In this document: positions 1 through 6,835 of the stretch, in pieces
How positions within the stretch are numbered: position 1 is the first letter of the stretch
Layout: every line of letters starts with the position of its first letter
Origin: an uncultured Brevundimonas sp.
GTDB lineage: Bacteria > Pseudomonadota > Alphaproteobacteria > Caulobacterales > Caulobacteraceae
Length of the DNA: 16,612 bases
Direction: 5' to 3'
Assembly (NCBI RefSeq): GCF_943913055.1
Contig: NZ_CALTWS010000034.1
Coordinates: 1-16,612, forward strand
Made by a program: the position numbers and the translations under genes
Notes under the pieces: generated by a model
What the model was told of the DNA's origin: nothing
Seen by the model: only the letters and a program-made list of their open reading frames with translations
Database searches by the model: none

Positions 1-200
1 GGCGGGCGGTCGTGATGGGTATCGCGGCGGAAGACGCCCAGGCGACCGCTACGCAGCAGGTACAGGGTGTCGGCGGGGGTGCCCTCGGCGAACAGCACCT
101 CGCCGCCGGTCAGGGCGAACCAGCTGGCGCGGGTGTTCTTCCCGCCCTCGAAGATGCGGTGCAGGGCGTCTTCAAGCCGGTCGGAGCGGGCAGGGGGCAT
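1..200 (-). CDS. Cyclic-nucleotide-binding-domain protein, N-terminal part (possibly a patatin-like phospholipase), cut by window edge
   Basis: This gene starts at the ATG whose complement lies at 198-200 and runs off the left edge after 66 codons, so it is partial. Residues about 30-58 (core LTGGEVLFAEGTPADTLYLL, then SGRLGVFR) match the first beta strands of a cNMP-binding jelly-roll domain, as in Crp/Fnr regulators and in the N-terminus of NTE-type patatin phospholipases. The short lead of about 25 residues before the domain fits either family. The phosphate-binding cassette and any C-terminal catalytic or helix-turn-helix domain are outside the window, so function cannot be settled. No good Shine-Dalgarno sequence precedes the ATG. 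It lies downstream of the DUF1489 gene on the same strand, separated by 108 bases that hold a GGGA-rich hairpin. The cNMP fold is fairly certain; the phospholipase idea is inference. Confidence 0.7.
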   Translation of the reverse strand, partial: MPPARSDRLEDALHRIFEGGKNTRASWFALTGGEVLFAEGTPADTLYLLRSGRLGVFRRDTHHDRP

Positions 201-210
201 TGGGGAGGTT

Positions 211-306
211 CGAGGGATCAGGGACGAGGGACGAGAGAAAGTCTGTGCCGCGCCAGATGATCAACTGAGTCTCTCGTCATTCCCTAATCCCTCATCCCTC
301 ATCCCT
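211..306. repeat. Imperfect inverted repeat built from GGGA-type short units
   Basis: The left arm (211-238) is made of AGGGA/AGGGAC-type units and the right arm (270-306) of their complements (TCCCT, TCATCCC). The inner 9 bp are perfect: GACGAGAGA at 230-238 pairs with TCTCTCGTC at 270-278, around a 31-base loop. The outer part pairs only with bulges because the right arm has more heptamer-like units. The element fills the spacer between the DUF1489 stop and the start of the cNMP-domain gene. It could terminate or attenuate read-through, or be a simple intergenic repeat. A GANTC site (267-271) lies at the loop edge. Confidence 0.6.
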
Positions 307-308
307 AG

Positions 309-695
309 CTACCACGCCCCCATCTCCCTCAGCTTCCTGGCCAGGTCGTCGGGCAGGTCGCCGGCGTCCATGGTGGACAGGTCGGGCGGGGCGTCCTTCG
401 GCTCCAGATAGCGCCAGCCCTGGAAGGGTCGGCGAGCCTGGGGCGCGGTGCGGATCACCTGGGGATGCAGGCGGATGTGGCACATGCTGGTCTTGCCCTC
501 ACCCCTGGTCGAGATGTCGGCGATGGGCATGCGGCAGGTGACCGAGCCCTTCATGACCCAGTACAGGCAGCCGCCGTCCTCCAGCTCCTGCGCGCGCTTG
601 GGGGTCATGCGGGTGTGCACGGTCAGCCAGTCGCCCTTGGCCACGCGCCGCTCCAGCGTCTCGACCTTGGCCACGCCGACGCACAGCTTGATCAT
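309..695 (-). CDS. DUF1489 family protein
   Basis: A 128-residue cytoplasmic protein of unknown function. It begins MIKLCVGVAKVETLE and carries the basic-aromatic stretch RRPFQGWRYLEPKDAPPDL towards the C-terminus, both typical of the DUF1489 family common in alphaproteobacteria; length also fits. The frame stays open upstream to 773, but that extension runs through the preceding gene and lacks a ribosome site. I therefore take the ATG at 693-695, 20 bases after the upstream gene's stop. Family members often start a few residues earlier with an LHxIKL motif. Here THR-LEU-HIS precedes the methionine without an ATG, so a non-standard CTG or ACC-region start cannot be excluded. It sits at the end of a minus-strand run with the carboxylase and the small exported protein. 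No catalytic motif is visible. Confidence 0.85.
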   Translation of the reverse strand: MIKLCVGVAKVETLERRVAKGDWLTVHTRMTPKRAQELEDGGCLYWVMKGSVTCRMPIADISTRGEGKTSMCHIRLHPQVIRTAPQARRPFQGWRYLEPKDAPPDLSTMDAGDLPDDLARKLREMGAW

Positions 696-714
696 GTGCA
701 GGGTGGGGGCGGCC

Positions 715-1098
715 TCAGTCAGCGGCGGCGGCCTTGGCTTGCATGATCTCGCCGAACTCCTCCAGGGCCGCACCCTTGTCGATCATCTCCTGGCCGCAGC
801 GCTCGTAGTGGGCCTCGAGCTTCTTTTCGATATCGGGTGCCTGGATGTAGGTGCCGAAATAGGAGAGCCAGTCGGTGCCGGGCGTGCGTCCCTCCAGTCG
901 GCCAAGGAAATACATCAAGCCACCGATCAGGCCGATCTGCTCGTCCGAGCCTTCCTCGGCCGCGCCGCCCGCGACAGCCACGACGGCCATGCATTCGACA
1001 TCACGCAGGTCGGCGGGGGCGATGTCGCGCGATTGGGCCAGGGCCGGGCCGGCCATGAGGCCGAGCGCTACCGAGGCTATGGCGACGTGGCGGATCAT
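715..1098 (-). CDS. Small exported protein of unknown function
   Basis: A 127-residue protein with a clear Sec signal peptide: basic MIRH, hydrophobic VAIASVALGLMAG, then a likely signal peptidase I site after PALA (residue 21). The mature part of about 106 residues is helical and acidic, with only two cysteines, Cys36 and Cys101, which could form a disulfide in the periplasm. I do not recognise a named family. It resembles the many small exported hypothetical proteins of Caulobacterales. The start ATG overlaps the carboxylase stop by four bases (ATGA at 1095-1098), so translation is probably coupled to the enzyme, which is odd given that the enzyme is cytoplasmic. The DUF1489 gene follows after 20 bases. 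The gene call is strong; function is unknown. Confidence 0.85.
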   Translation of the reverse strand: MIRHVAIASVALGLMAGPALAQSRDIAPADLRDVECMAVVAVAGGAAEEGSDEQIGLIGGLMYFLGRLEGRTPGTDWLSYFGTYIQAPDIEKKLEAHYERCGQEMIDKGAALEEFGEIMQAKAAAAD

Positions 1099-3110
1099 GC
1101 GGGCTTTCCTTCAATCTGTGCCAGCACAGCGTCGGCCCCGACCTGATCACCGACGGCGGCATTGATGGCCCCGACCACGCCGTCGAACGGCGCGACCAGC
1201 GCATGCTCCATCTTCATGGCCTCCAGCACGATAATGGGCTGGCCCTTGGCCACGGTGTCGCCGGCCTTGGCGGGGGTGGCGACGATCTTGCCGGGCATGG
1301 GGGCACGGAGGGAGCCGTCGGACGCGGTGCCGGAGCCGCCTGCGCCGCCACCATGCGTGAGCGGCTCGAAGGCCCACGCCTCGCCATTAAAGAACAGCAC
1401 AGGCTCGTCAACGACGCGAGACAGGTCCCGGCCCGGAATACCGTTCTCGAAGAGGGTGACGCCGCCGGTGAGCACATAGGCCTCGCGGCAGTTGTCTCCC
1501 AGATCGACAGTCCAATAGCTGCCGTGTTCACCGGGCTTGGCCCGGCCCTCGATCATTGCGCCATTGAGGAGTCCGCGCTGGGTGGCGGGGATCCCGCCGC
1601 TGGTGCGAAAGCCATAAAGCCCGCCAGCTGTGGGAGACCAGGGATCCTGTAACAGGCGGCGATGGTCGCTTCGCGCCCATTCCTCGGCGTGATGGGCATC
1701 CGCAGCGAGCACAGCGAGGGCAGCGACCTTAATCTCAGGAAGGGGCGTGGAGGTGGTCAGAGCGGGCTCCTCGGCACCGATGAAGGCTGTGTCGACATCA
1801 CCGGCGACGAAGCGCGGATGCTCAAGGCAGCGCTTGAGGAAGCCTGCATTGGCGCGGACAGGCCAGACCTCTACCTCACCGCAGGCCTCAGCCAGCTTTG
1901 TGGCCGCTTCCTCGCGCGAGTCCGCATGGACGATGAGCTTGGCGATCATCGGGTCGTAGAACTGACTGACTTCGCTGTCCCAGGTCACGCCCGTGTCGAC
2001 GCGGATGTCGTCGGGCAGGACGAAATGCTCCAGCTTGCCGATGCTGGGCAGGAAGCCGTTAGCGGGGTCTTCGGCATAGAGCCGCGCCTCCATCGCCCAG
2101 CCGTTCAGGGGGATGTCGGCCTGTTTCAGTGGGATGGGCTCGCCCGCCGCGACGCGGAACTGCCATTCGACCAGGTCGACGCCGGTGATGGCCTCGGTAA
2201 CCGGGTGTTCGACCTGCAGCCGGGTGTTCATCTCCATGAACCAGATGCGGTCGGCCTTCAGGCCGTCGGAGGCGTCGGCGATGAATTCGATGGTGCCCGC
2301 GCCTTCATAGTTCACGGCCTGGGCAGCGCGGACGGCGGCGGCGGTGACGGCGTCGCGGGTCGCCTGGTCCATGCCGGGGGCCGGGGCCTCCTCGATCACC
2401 TTCTGGTGGCGGCGTTGCAGGGAGCAGTCGCGCTCATGCAGGTGGACGACGGTGCCGTGGCTGTCGCCGAAGATCTGCACCTCGATATGGCGCGGGCGGG
2501 TGATGTAGCTCTCGATCAAGACGCGTGGATCGCCAAAGGACGACTGGCCCTCGCGCTGGGCGCTGGCCAGGGCGTCGGCGAAGTCTTCGGCCCGATCGAC
2601 CTTGCGCATGCCCTTGCCGCCGCCGCCGGCGACGGCCTTGATCAGGACGGGAAAGCCGATGCGCCCGGCCTCGGCGGCCAGGAAGTCGGCGTCCTGGTTT
2701 TCGCCCTGATAGCCGGGGGTGACGGGCACGCCGGCCTCGATCATCAGCTTTTTCGCCGCATCCTTCAGGCCCATGGCGCGGATAGCGGCGGGCGGCGGCC
2801 CGATCCAGATCAGACCCGCGGCCATCACGGCCTCGGCAAAGTCGGCGTTCTCGGACAGGAAGCCATAGCCAGGGTGGATGGCCTCGGCCCCCGTCTGTTT
2901 CGCGGCCGCCAGGACCTTGGCGGCGTCCAGATAGCTCTCGCGGGCCGGGGCCGGGCCGATCAGCACCGCTTCATCGGCCTCGCGGACGTGCAGGGCCTTG
3001 GCGTCGGCTTCGGAATAGATGGCGATGGTGCGGATGCCCATGCGGCGGGCGGTCCGGAAGACGCGGCAGGCGATTTCGCCACGGTTGGCGACGAGGACGG
3101 ATGTGAACAT
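1095..3110 (-). CDS. Biotin-dependent acyl-CoA carboxylase alpha subunit (methylcrotonyl-CoA carboxylase type favoured)
   Basis: A 671-residue protein that joins biotin carboxylase and biotin carrier domains. It uses ATP and bicarbonate to carboxylate its own biotin for transfer to an acyl-CoA by a separate beta subunit. Visible marks are the N-terminal SVLVANRGEIACRVFRTARR, HPGYGFLSEN near residue 80, the glycine-rich ATP-grasp loop GGGGKGM (162-168), ERDCSLQRRHQK (226-237), the catalytic EMNTRLQVEHPVTE (293-306) and the biotinylation motif EAMKMEH with the target Lys633. Length and the EAMKMEH variant fit methylcrotonyl-CoA carboxylase (leucine breakdown) better than the propionyl enzyme, but substrate choice lies in the beta subunit. 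None is in the window: the gene upstream is a membrane protein. No strong Shine-Dalgarno precedes the ATG. Its stop overlaps the next gene. Confidence 0.93.
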   Translation of the reverse strand: MFTSVLVANRGEIACRVFRTARRMGIRTIAIYSEADAKALHVREADEAVLIGPAPARESYLDAAKVLAAAKQTGAEAIHPGYGFLSENADFAEAVMAAGLIWIGPPPAAIRAMGLKDAAKKLMIEAGVPVTPGYQGENQDADFLAAEAGRIGFPVLIKAVAGGGGKGMRKVDRAEDFADALASAQREGQSSFGDPRVLIESYITRPRHIEVQIFGDSHGTVVHLHERDCSLQRRHQKVIEEAPAPGMDQATRDAVTAAAVRAAQAVNYEGAGTIEFIADASDGLKADRIWFMEMNTRLQVEHPVTEAITGVDLVEWQFRVAAGEPIPLKQADIPLNGWAMEARLYAEDPANGFLPSIGKLEHFVLPDDIRVDTGVTWDSEVSQFYDPMIAKLIVHADSREEAATKLAEACGEVEVWPVRANAGFLKRCLEHPRFVAGDVDTAFIGAEEPALTTSTPLPEIKVAALAVLAADAHHAEEWARSDHRRLLQDPWSPTAGGLYGFRTSGGIPATQRGLLNGAMIEGRAKPGEHGSYWTVDLGDNCREAYVLTGGVTLFENGIPGRDLSRVVDEPVLFFNGEAWAFEPLTHGGGAGGSGTASDGSLRAPMPGKIVATPAKAGDTVAKGQPIIVLEAMKMEHALVAPFDGVVGAINAAVGDQVGADAVLAQIEGKPA

Positions 3111-3164
3111 GAAGGCTGCATAGCCGGTCTGTCGGGACGGGAGAAGGTGGCTCGCGACGACCGC

Positions 3165-3830
3165 CTATTCGACCAGGGCGTTGGCCGCGACGACCAGACT
3201 GGTGGTCATCAAATAAAGCCCGATAGCCCAGGCCCAGGCCTTCCACCGGACCATGCCGGGGATCGCCATCAGCCACAGCCGCTGGATGGCGATATACCAG
3301 ACGGTGATGGCCACCACGATCGCCATGCCCGCCAGGGTCGTCCAGATCAGCGGATCGTTGACGCCCAGGCTGCCGACGCTGACCAGGATGGAGGTCGCGC
3401 CCGCCAGATAGCACTGGGCGAAAAAGGGGGTGCGCAGGCTGTCGCGATCGACCTTGTGGCCCGACAGCTTGAGAAACGCCCAGGCGAAGACCAGAGGGTG
3501 CAGGCTGAACATCAGGGCGCGGAAGGCCAGCAGGTTCTGCTCATTTGCGGTGATGAAGCGGCTGACCGGATTAGGCTCGTCTGTGACGGGTACGCCGAAT
3601 AGCAGCTCCAGCCCATGGGCCAACAGAATGCTGAGCACCAGGAACAGAGGGGGGCTGAGCGTTTCCAGATACTGTTTCTCGGGCTTGTCGCGCTGTTCGG
3701 CGTCCGAATAACGCATCGTCCGGATCGGATGGCGCAGCGTCATCGCCAGGGTGCGCGGATAGAACAGCAGCCACGACATGACCTCGTAGAGCAGTTCCTC
3801 GACGGACTGCAGGATCTTCATGGCGTTCAT
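3165..3830 (-). CDS. Five-helix integral membrane protein (Yip1/permease-like), function unknown
   Basis: A 221-residue inner-membrane protein. After an amphipathic N-terminus (MNAMKILQSVEELLYEVMSW) and a basic stretch around HPIRTMRYSD there are about five hydrophobic segments, near residues 60-80, 104-121, 136-155, 161-182 and 198-218. The arrangement resembles Yip1-domain or small permease-like proteins of alphaproteobacteria, but I see no diagnostic motif. The start is set by a near-perfect ribosome site: GGGAGGG (complement of 3837-3843) ends six bases before the ATG at 3828-3830. Ten more in-frame residues exist upstream but would overrun that site. It precedes the carboxylase gene by 54 bases on the same strand, so co-transcription is possible, though no functional link is evident. 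It is divergent from the DJ-1-like gene. Confidence 0.8.
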   Translation of the reverse strand: MNAMKILQSVEELLYEVMSWLLFYPRTLAMTLRHPIRTMRYSDAEQRDKPEKQYLETLSPPLFLVLSILLAHGLELLFGVPVTDEPNPVSRFITANEQNLLAFRALMFSLHPLVFAWAFLKLSGHKVDRDSLRTPFFAQCYLAGATSILVSVGSLGVNDPLIWTTLAGMAIVVAITVWYIAIQRLWLMAIPGMVRWKAWAWAIGLYLMTTSLVVAANALVE

Positions 3831-4051
3831 GCGCGGCCCTCCCGCGATCACCTTACGCAAGGCGGGTTCAGAAGGAAGCGCTTGTCATCTTGGGGGGTAA
3901 GCTGGCGCGGCGAGCCTTGAAATCATTGGAGGAAGTTCCCATCTTGGTCTTTCCCAGACATCCAGCCATTCCGCCGCCCGCGTCCTCGACGGGTGGTCGT
4001 CGTCTATTTGGCCGTCGATGTCGTAACCCGAGGACCAGCCCAGGAGACGCC

Positions 4052-4567
4052 TTGTTCGCTCAACGCAAAGCCCCGTTCACCCCCCGCTCCAACCCCGGTT
4101 CGCGCTATGGCTATCGCCCTGCACCGATCCGTGCCCGTGTCGGTTTGGCCATGCGCCGCGCCATGACCTTCGGCCCCATGCCGGACGCCGAGGCCGTGCT
4201 CAGAGCCAACGGTCTATCGCTGGCACCGATGTCGGTGGGTGAGGCCGGGATGAATGTCGGCGGCACCAGCGTGCTGGCCACGGCGCAGGTATCGGACATC
4301 GACAGCGGGGCGTTGAAGGCGCTTGTCGTGCCGGCCGGATCGGCTGATCCCGACGCCGTCAACGCCCTGAATGACGCCATCCTGCGCGCCAATGCCAAAG
4401 GCACCCCCATCTTCGCCTTCGGCGAAGGCGTGGTGGCAACCTTGCGGGCGCTCGACCAGACCCGTGAGGATCTGGCGGAAACCCCGGCCATCATGGTCAG
4501 CGGTCAGACGATCCAGCCCCTGGAGGATATCGCTGCAGTCGCCTCTGCCGCAGGCAAGGTCGGCTGA
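4052..4567 (+). CDS. DJ-1/PfpI-like protein without the catalytic cysteine
   Basis: A 171-residue protein. Residues 88-133 (ALKALVVPAGSADPDAVNAL, then helix, then GTPIFAFGEGVVATLRAL) follow the DJ-1/PfpI layout: a beta strand ending in a PxG loop, a helix, and the next strand leading into the nucleophile elbow. In active members that elbow reads like AICHG with a catalytic Cys. Here it reads AFGEG and the whole protein has no cysteine, so thiol chemistry is unlikely. The N-terminal 35 residues are basic and probably disordered. I choose a TTG start because AGGAGA (4042-4047) precedes it by four bases. The frame is open back to 3890, but that part looks non-coding (Arg/Pro-rich, unlike the family). 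Function is unknown; a binding or structural role is inference. Confidence 0.7.
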   Translation: MFAQRKAPFTPRSNPGSRYGYRPAPIRARVGLAMRRAMTFGPMPDAEAVLRANGLSLAPMSVGEAGMNVGGTSVLATAQVSDIDSGALKALVVPAGSADPDAVNALNDAILRANAKGTPIFAFGEGVVATLRALDQTREDLAETPAIMVSGQTIQPLEDIAAVASAAGKVG

Positions 4568-4600
4568 GGGTAGCAGGAGCGGGCTGGGCTGTCGGGGGCG

Positions 4601-5167
4601 TCAGATCACGCCTTCGATCAAGCCCAGATCCCTCGCTTCCTGCGCTTCCAGATACCAGTTCTCCGGGGCGCGGGCCTTGAGGTCGTCGCCGGTCAGGGAA
4701 GAGCCGACAGCGAGGGCGTCGAAGCCTTCGTTCTGAATGCGGATGGAGTGCTCCAGCTCGTGCAGGAGCGCCTTCACCGAGGCGACGCAGTTGGTCAGCG
4801 GCCCCACGACATGCAGGGACTTGTCCATCTTTCGCTCGTGGATCATCAGACGCGTGCCGCGCGTGAGATAGCGGTTCTCGCGCGCGAAAAAGCTCATGAA
4901 GGTCGCGCCTGCCGAATAGACGGTGGCCTTGCCCAGAAAGACATAGCGGCAGGATGTATTGGTGTCGGAGTGGAAGCGGATGTCCTCGCCCATCATCCGC
5001 GCCACCTCCGGATCGCCGCCCAGCGTCGACAGTTCGGTCACGACGATGCCCTCGCGCGGGGCGGCGACCAGTTGGGTGCGAAAGCGCTGATACAGATCGT
5101 AGTCCACGTCGCCGGCCAGAAGGATGGCGGGCCACTTGAAGGCATCGGGGGGCAGGGTGTCGGTCAT
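4601..5167 (-). CDS. ClpP-fold serine-protease-like protein (crotonase/ClpP superfamily)
   Basis: A 188-residue protein with the ClpP layout. ELSTLGGDPEVARMMGEDIR (residues 45-64) matches the SPGG-type loop and following helix. ATVYSAGATFMSF places a candidate nucleophile at Ser85, LMIHERK a candidate catalytic His110, and the C-terminal LEAQEARDLGLIEGVI matches the ClpP helix with its AxxxGLID-like end. It is too divergent from housekeeping ClpP to be the main protease, and no ClpX or ClpA is nearby. The third triad residue is not certain from sequence alone. The ATG at 5165-5167 is preceded by GGAGA at a six-base spacing; an upstream GTG at 5177-5179 contains that ribosome site and is rejected. 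It follows the pseudouridine synthase by 66 bases on the same strand. Substrate unknown. Confidence 0.8.
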   Translation of the reverse strand: MTDTLPPDAFKWPAILLAGDVDYDLYQRFRTQLVAAPREGIVVTELSTLGGDPEVARMMGEDIRFHSDTNTSCRYVFLGKATVYSAGATFMSFFARENRYLTRGTRLMIHERKMDKSLHVVGPLTNCVASVKALLHELEHSIRIQNEGFDALAVGSSLTGDDLKARAPENWYLEAQEARDLGLIEGVI

Positions 5168-5233
5168 CGTCGTCTCCACAAGCGGAGCGATTAGCGTACC
5201 CGGTGCAGCCTGGTTCCCGGAAATGGACCGCGG

Positions 5234-5989
5234 CTATCCGACCAATGCGGCCCTCTCCTCTGGCGTCAGCAGGCGCCAGCGGCCTTCCGGCATGTTGTCC
5301 AGCCGCAGGGGGCCGATGCGGATGCGGATCAGGTCGATGACCTCGAGATCCAGAAGCTCGCACATGCGGCGGATCTGGCGGTTGCGGCCCTCGCGCAAGA
5401 TGAATTTCAGGCGGTGCGGGTCCATCCGGCTGACGCGGGCGGGCTTCAGCTGGCGCCCGTCCAGGCGCAGGCCATAGCGAAGCTGCTTCAGCTTGTTCTC
5501 GGTGACGTCGCCGCGGACGCGGACCAGATACTCCTTTTCAAGATCGGACTGCGGCCCGATCACCGCCTTGGCCACCACGCCGTCCGACGACAGCAGCAGC
5601 AGGCCGCGCGAATCCTCGTCCAGGCGACCGATGGGGGGCAGGGACATGTCCTCGGGCGGCGCCTCGCCCGGTCCGATCAGATTGGCGGCGGTCAACAGGC
5701 GAACGGCCGGGATCTTGTCCGGCTCCGGCTGGCCGGAGACATAGCCGACCGGCTTGTTCATCACGATGGTGATGCCCTCGGCCAGGGTGGCGGTGGCCCG
5801 GTCGTTCAGGGTCAGGGTCTGGCCGGGCTCCAGCTTGCGGCCCGCGTCGGTGACGACCGCGCCGTCGATCGACACCAGCCCGTCGGCGATCAGGGCATCG
5901 GCCTCACGCCGCGAGCAGACGCCGGTCTGGCCCAGCCATTTGTTGATGCGGATAGGCTCTGTGCCGTCATAGGTGCGCGAAAAGCTCAT
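5234..5989 (-). CDS. rRNA pseudouridine synthase, RsuA family (RluF/RluB-like)
   Basis: A 251-residue enzyme that isomerises a uridine in rRNA to pseudouridine. An S4 RNA-binding domain occupies about residues 13-60 (RINKWLGQTGVCSRREADAL). The catalytic domain follows with MNKPVGYVS (77-85), the signature GRLDEDSRGLLLL with catalytic Asp124, KEYLVRV, and the C-terminal REGRNRQIRRMCELL motif. The tail IRIGPLRLDNMPEGRWRLLT is close to the RluF pattern, so a 23S rRNA target is likely, but the exact site cannot be read from sequence. The ATG overlaps the stop of the upstream DUF938 methyltransferase by four bases (ATGA, 5986-5989), which suggests translational coupling. The ClpP-like gene lies 66 bases downstream on the same strand. 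Confidence 0.93.
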   Translation of the reverse strand: MSFSRTYDGTEPIRINKWLGQTGVCSRREADALIADGLVSIDGAVVTDAGRKLEPGQTLTLNDRATATLAEGITIVMNKPVGYVSGQPEPDKIPAVRLLTAANLIGPGEAPPEDMSLPPIGRLDEDSRGLLLLSSDGVVAKAVIGPQSDLEKEYLVRVRGDVTENKLKQLRYGLRLDGRQLKPARVSRMDPHRLKFILREGRNRQIRRMCELLDLEVIDLIRIRIGPLRLDNMPEGRWRLLTPEERAALVG

Positions 5990-6624
5990 GGCACCCGCCG
6001 GAACAGCAGCATCAGATTGTTGGCCGGCATCTCACGCCTAAGGGTCAGGCGCAGGCCCTCGGTCCGCGCGGCCTCGACCACGGCCTCCAGATCGCGCAGG
6101 CCCCAGTCCGGATCGCGGGCCTTCAGGCTGTCGTCAAAGGCGGCGTTGGACGGGGCGAGCGGCACGTCGGCTTCGCGAAACGGGCCATAGAGGGCCAGCA
6201 GGCCACCCGGCTGGATAAGGGTCTGACCGGCCAGCCGCATCAGGCCGATCGTCGCGTCCCACGCGCTGATGTGGATCATGTTGATGCAGACGACGGCGTG
6301 AACCGTCTCGGTCGGCCAGGTCGTATCGTCCAGCACGTCGAGTGCCAGCGGGGTGGACAGATTGGACAGGGCCGCGGCCTTGGCCCAGGCGGCGATGCTG
6401 TTGCGGGCTTCGGGGGAGGGATCGCTGGGCGTCCACTCCAGGCCGGGTAGGGCGCGGGCGAAAGCCACGGCATGCTCGCCGGAGCCTGAGGCGACTTCGA
6501 GCACCCGACCATTGGCGGGCAGATGGGCCCGCAGGACCTCCAGTATCGGTGCGGTGTTCCGCGCCACGGCGGGGGAGGCGGCGGCTCCGTCGGGCAGTGT
6601 GGTGAGGGTGTCCATCGTCTGCAT
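5986..6624 (-). CDS. DUF938 SAM-dependent methyltransferase-like protein
   Basis: A 212-residue class I methyltransferase-fold protein. The SAM-binding motif I is VLEVASGSGEHAVAFARALP near residues 40-60, with the acidic end of strand 2 in WTPSDPS. INMIHISAW and the LIQPGGLLALYGPF strand-loop match DUF938, a family named for the conserved NMIHI(S/A)PW-type segment. Substrate is unknown. The reading frame is open to 6777, but the first 51 residues are Arg/Pro-rich and lie in the divergent promoter region. I take the ATG at 6622-6624 (a second ATG lies three codons later). The ribosome site is weak (GGAACGG). The stop overlaps the pseudouridine synthase start, so an RNA-related role is an attractive guess only. 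It is divergent from the PEP carboxykinase gene. Confidence 0.88.
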   Translation of the reverse strand: MQTMDTLTTLPDGAAASPAVARNTAPILEVLRAHLPANGRVLEVASGSGEHAVAFARALPGLEWTPSDPSPEARNSIAAWAKAAALSNLSTPLALDVLDDTTWPTETVHAVVCINMIHISAWDATIGLMRLAGQTLIQPGGLLALYGPFREADVPLAPSNAAFDDSLKARDPDWGLRDLEAVVEAARTEGLRLTLRREMPANNLMLLFRRVP

Positions 6625-6698
6625 GGCCGTTCCGATAGCCTGCCCAGTGTCGATCCGCGACCGGAAATGCCGGGTAGGGGCCTGCCGACGCTCATCAG

Positions 6699-6777
6699 GG
6701 AATGAAATTTGCGCCGGTTGACGCCAGGGCACCGGAGGTGTCATTCCGCGCGTAACAATGCGTGATCGTTTGCGCAT
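6699..6777. promoter_or_regulatory. Divergent promoter region with nested inverted repeats upstream of PEP carboxykinase
   Basis: The 211-base spacer between the DUF938 and PEP carboxykinase starts contains GGAATGA (6699-6705) matched by TCATTCC (6741-6747). Nested inside is CCGGT (6714-6718) matched by ACCGG (6731-6735). A further ATGCG (6758-6762) is matched by CGCAT (6773-6777) ten bases apart. A TTGACG hexamer (6718-6723) could be a -35 element, but no convincing -10 lies 17 bases on. These arms are short and could be chance; an operator or leader hairpin for the gluconeogenic gene is the reason to record them. Confidence 0.3.
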
Positions 6778-6835
6778 CGGGAGGGGTCAAGGGCGACGTC
6801 AGATCGCCGGGCCGACGACGTTCAGGAGAGTAAGC

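Noticed and set aside
1662..3602. 646-residue plus-strand reading frame opposite the carboxylase
   Set aside because: It is antisense to a gene with clear catalytic motifs, is very rich in Gly, Asp and His without domains, and is a typical high-GC codon shadow.
3890..4051. 54-residue N-terminal extension of the DJ-1-like protein
   Set aside because: Arg/Pro-rich with no family similarity, while AGGAGA directly precedes the TTG at 4052.
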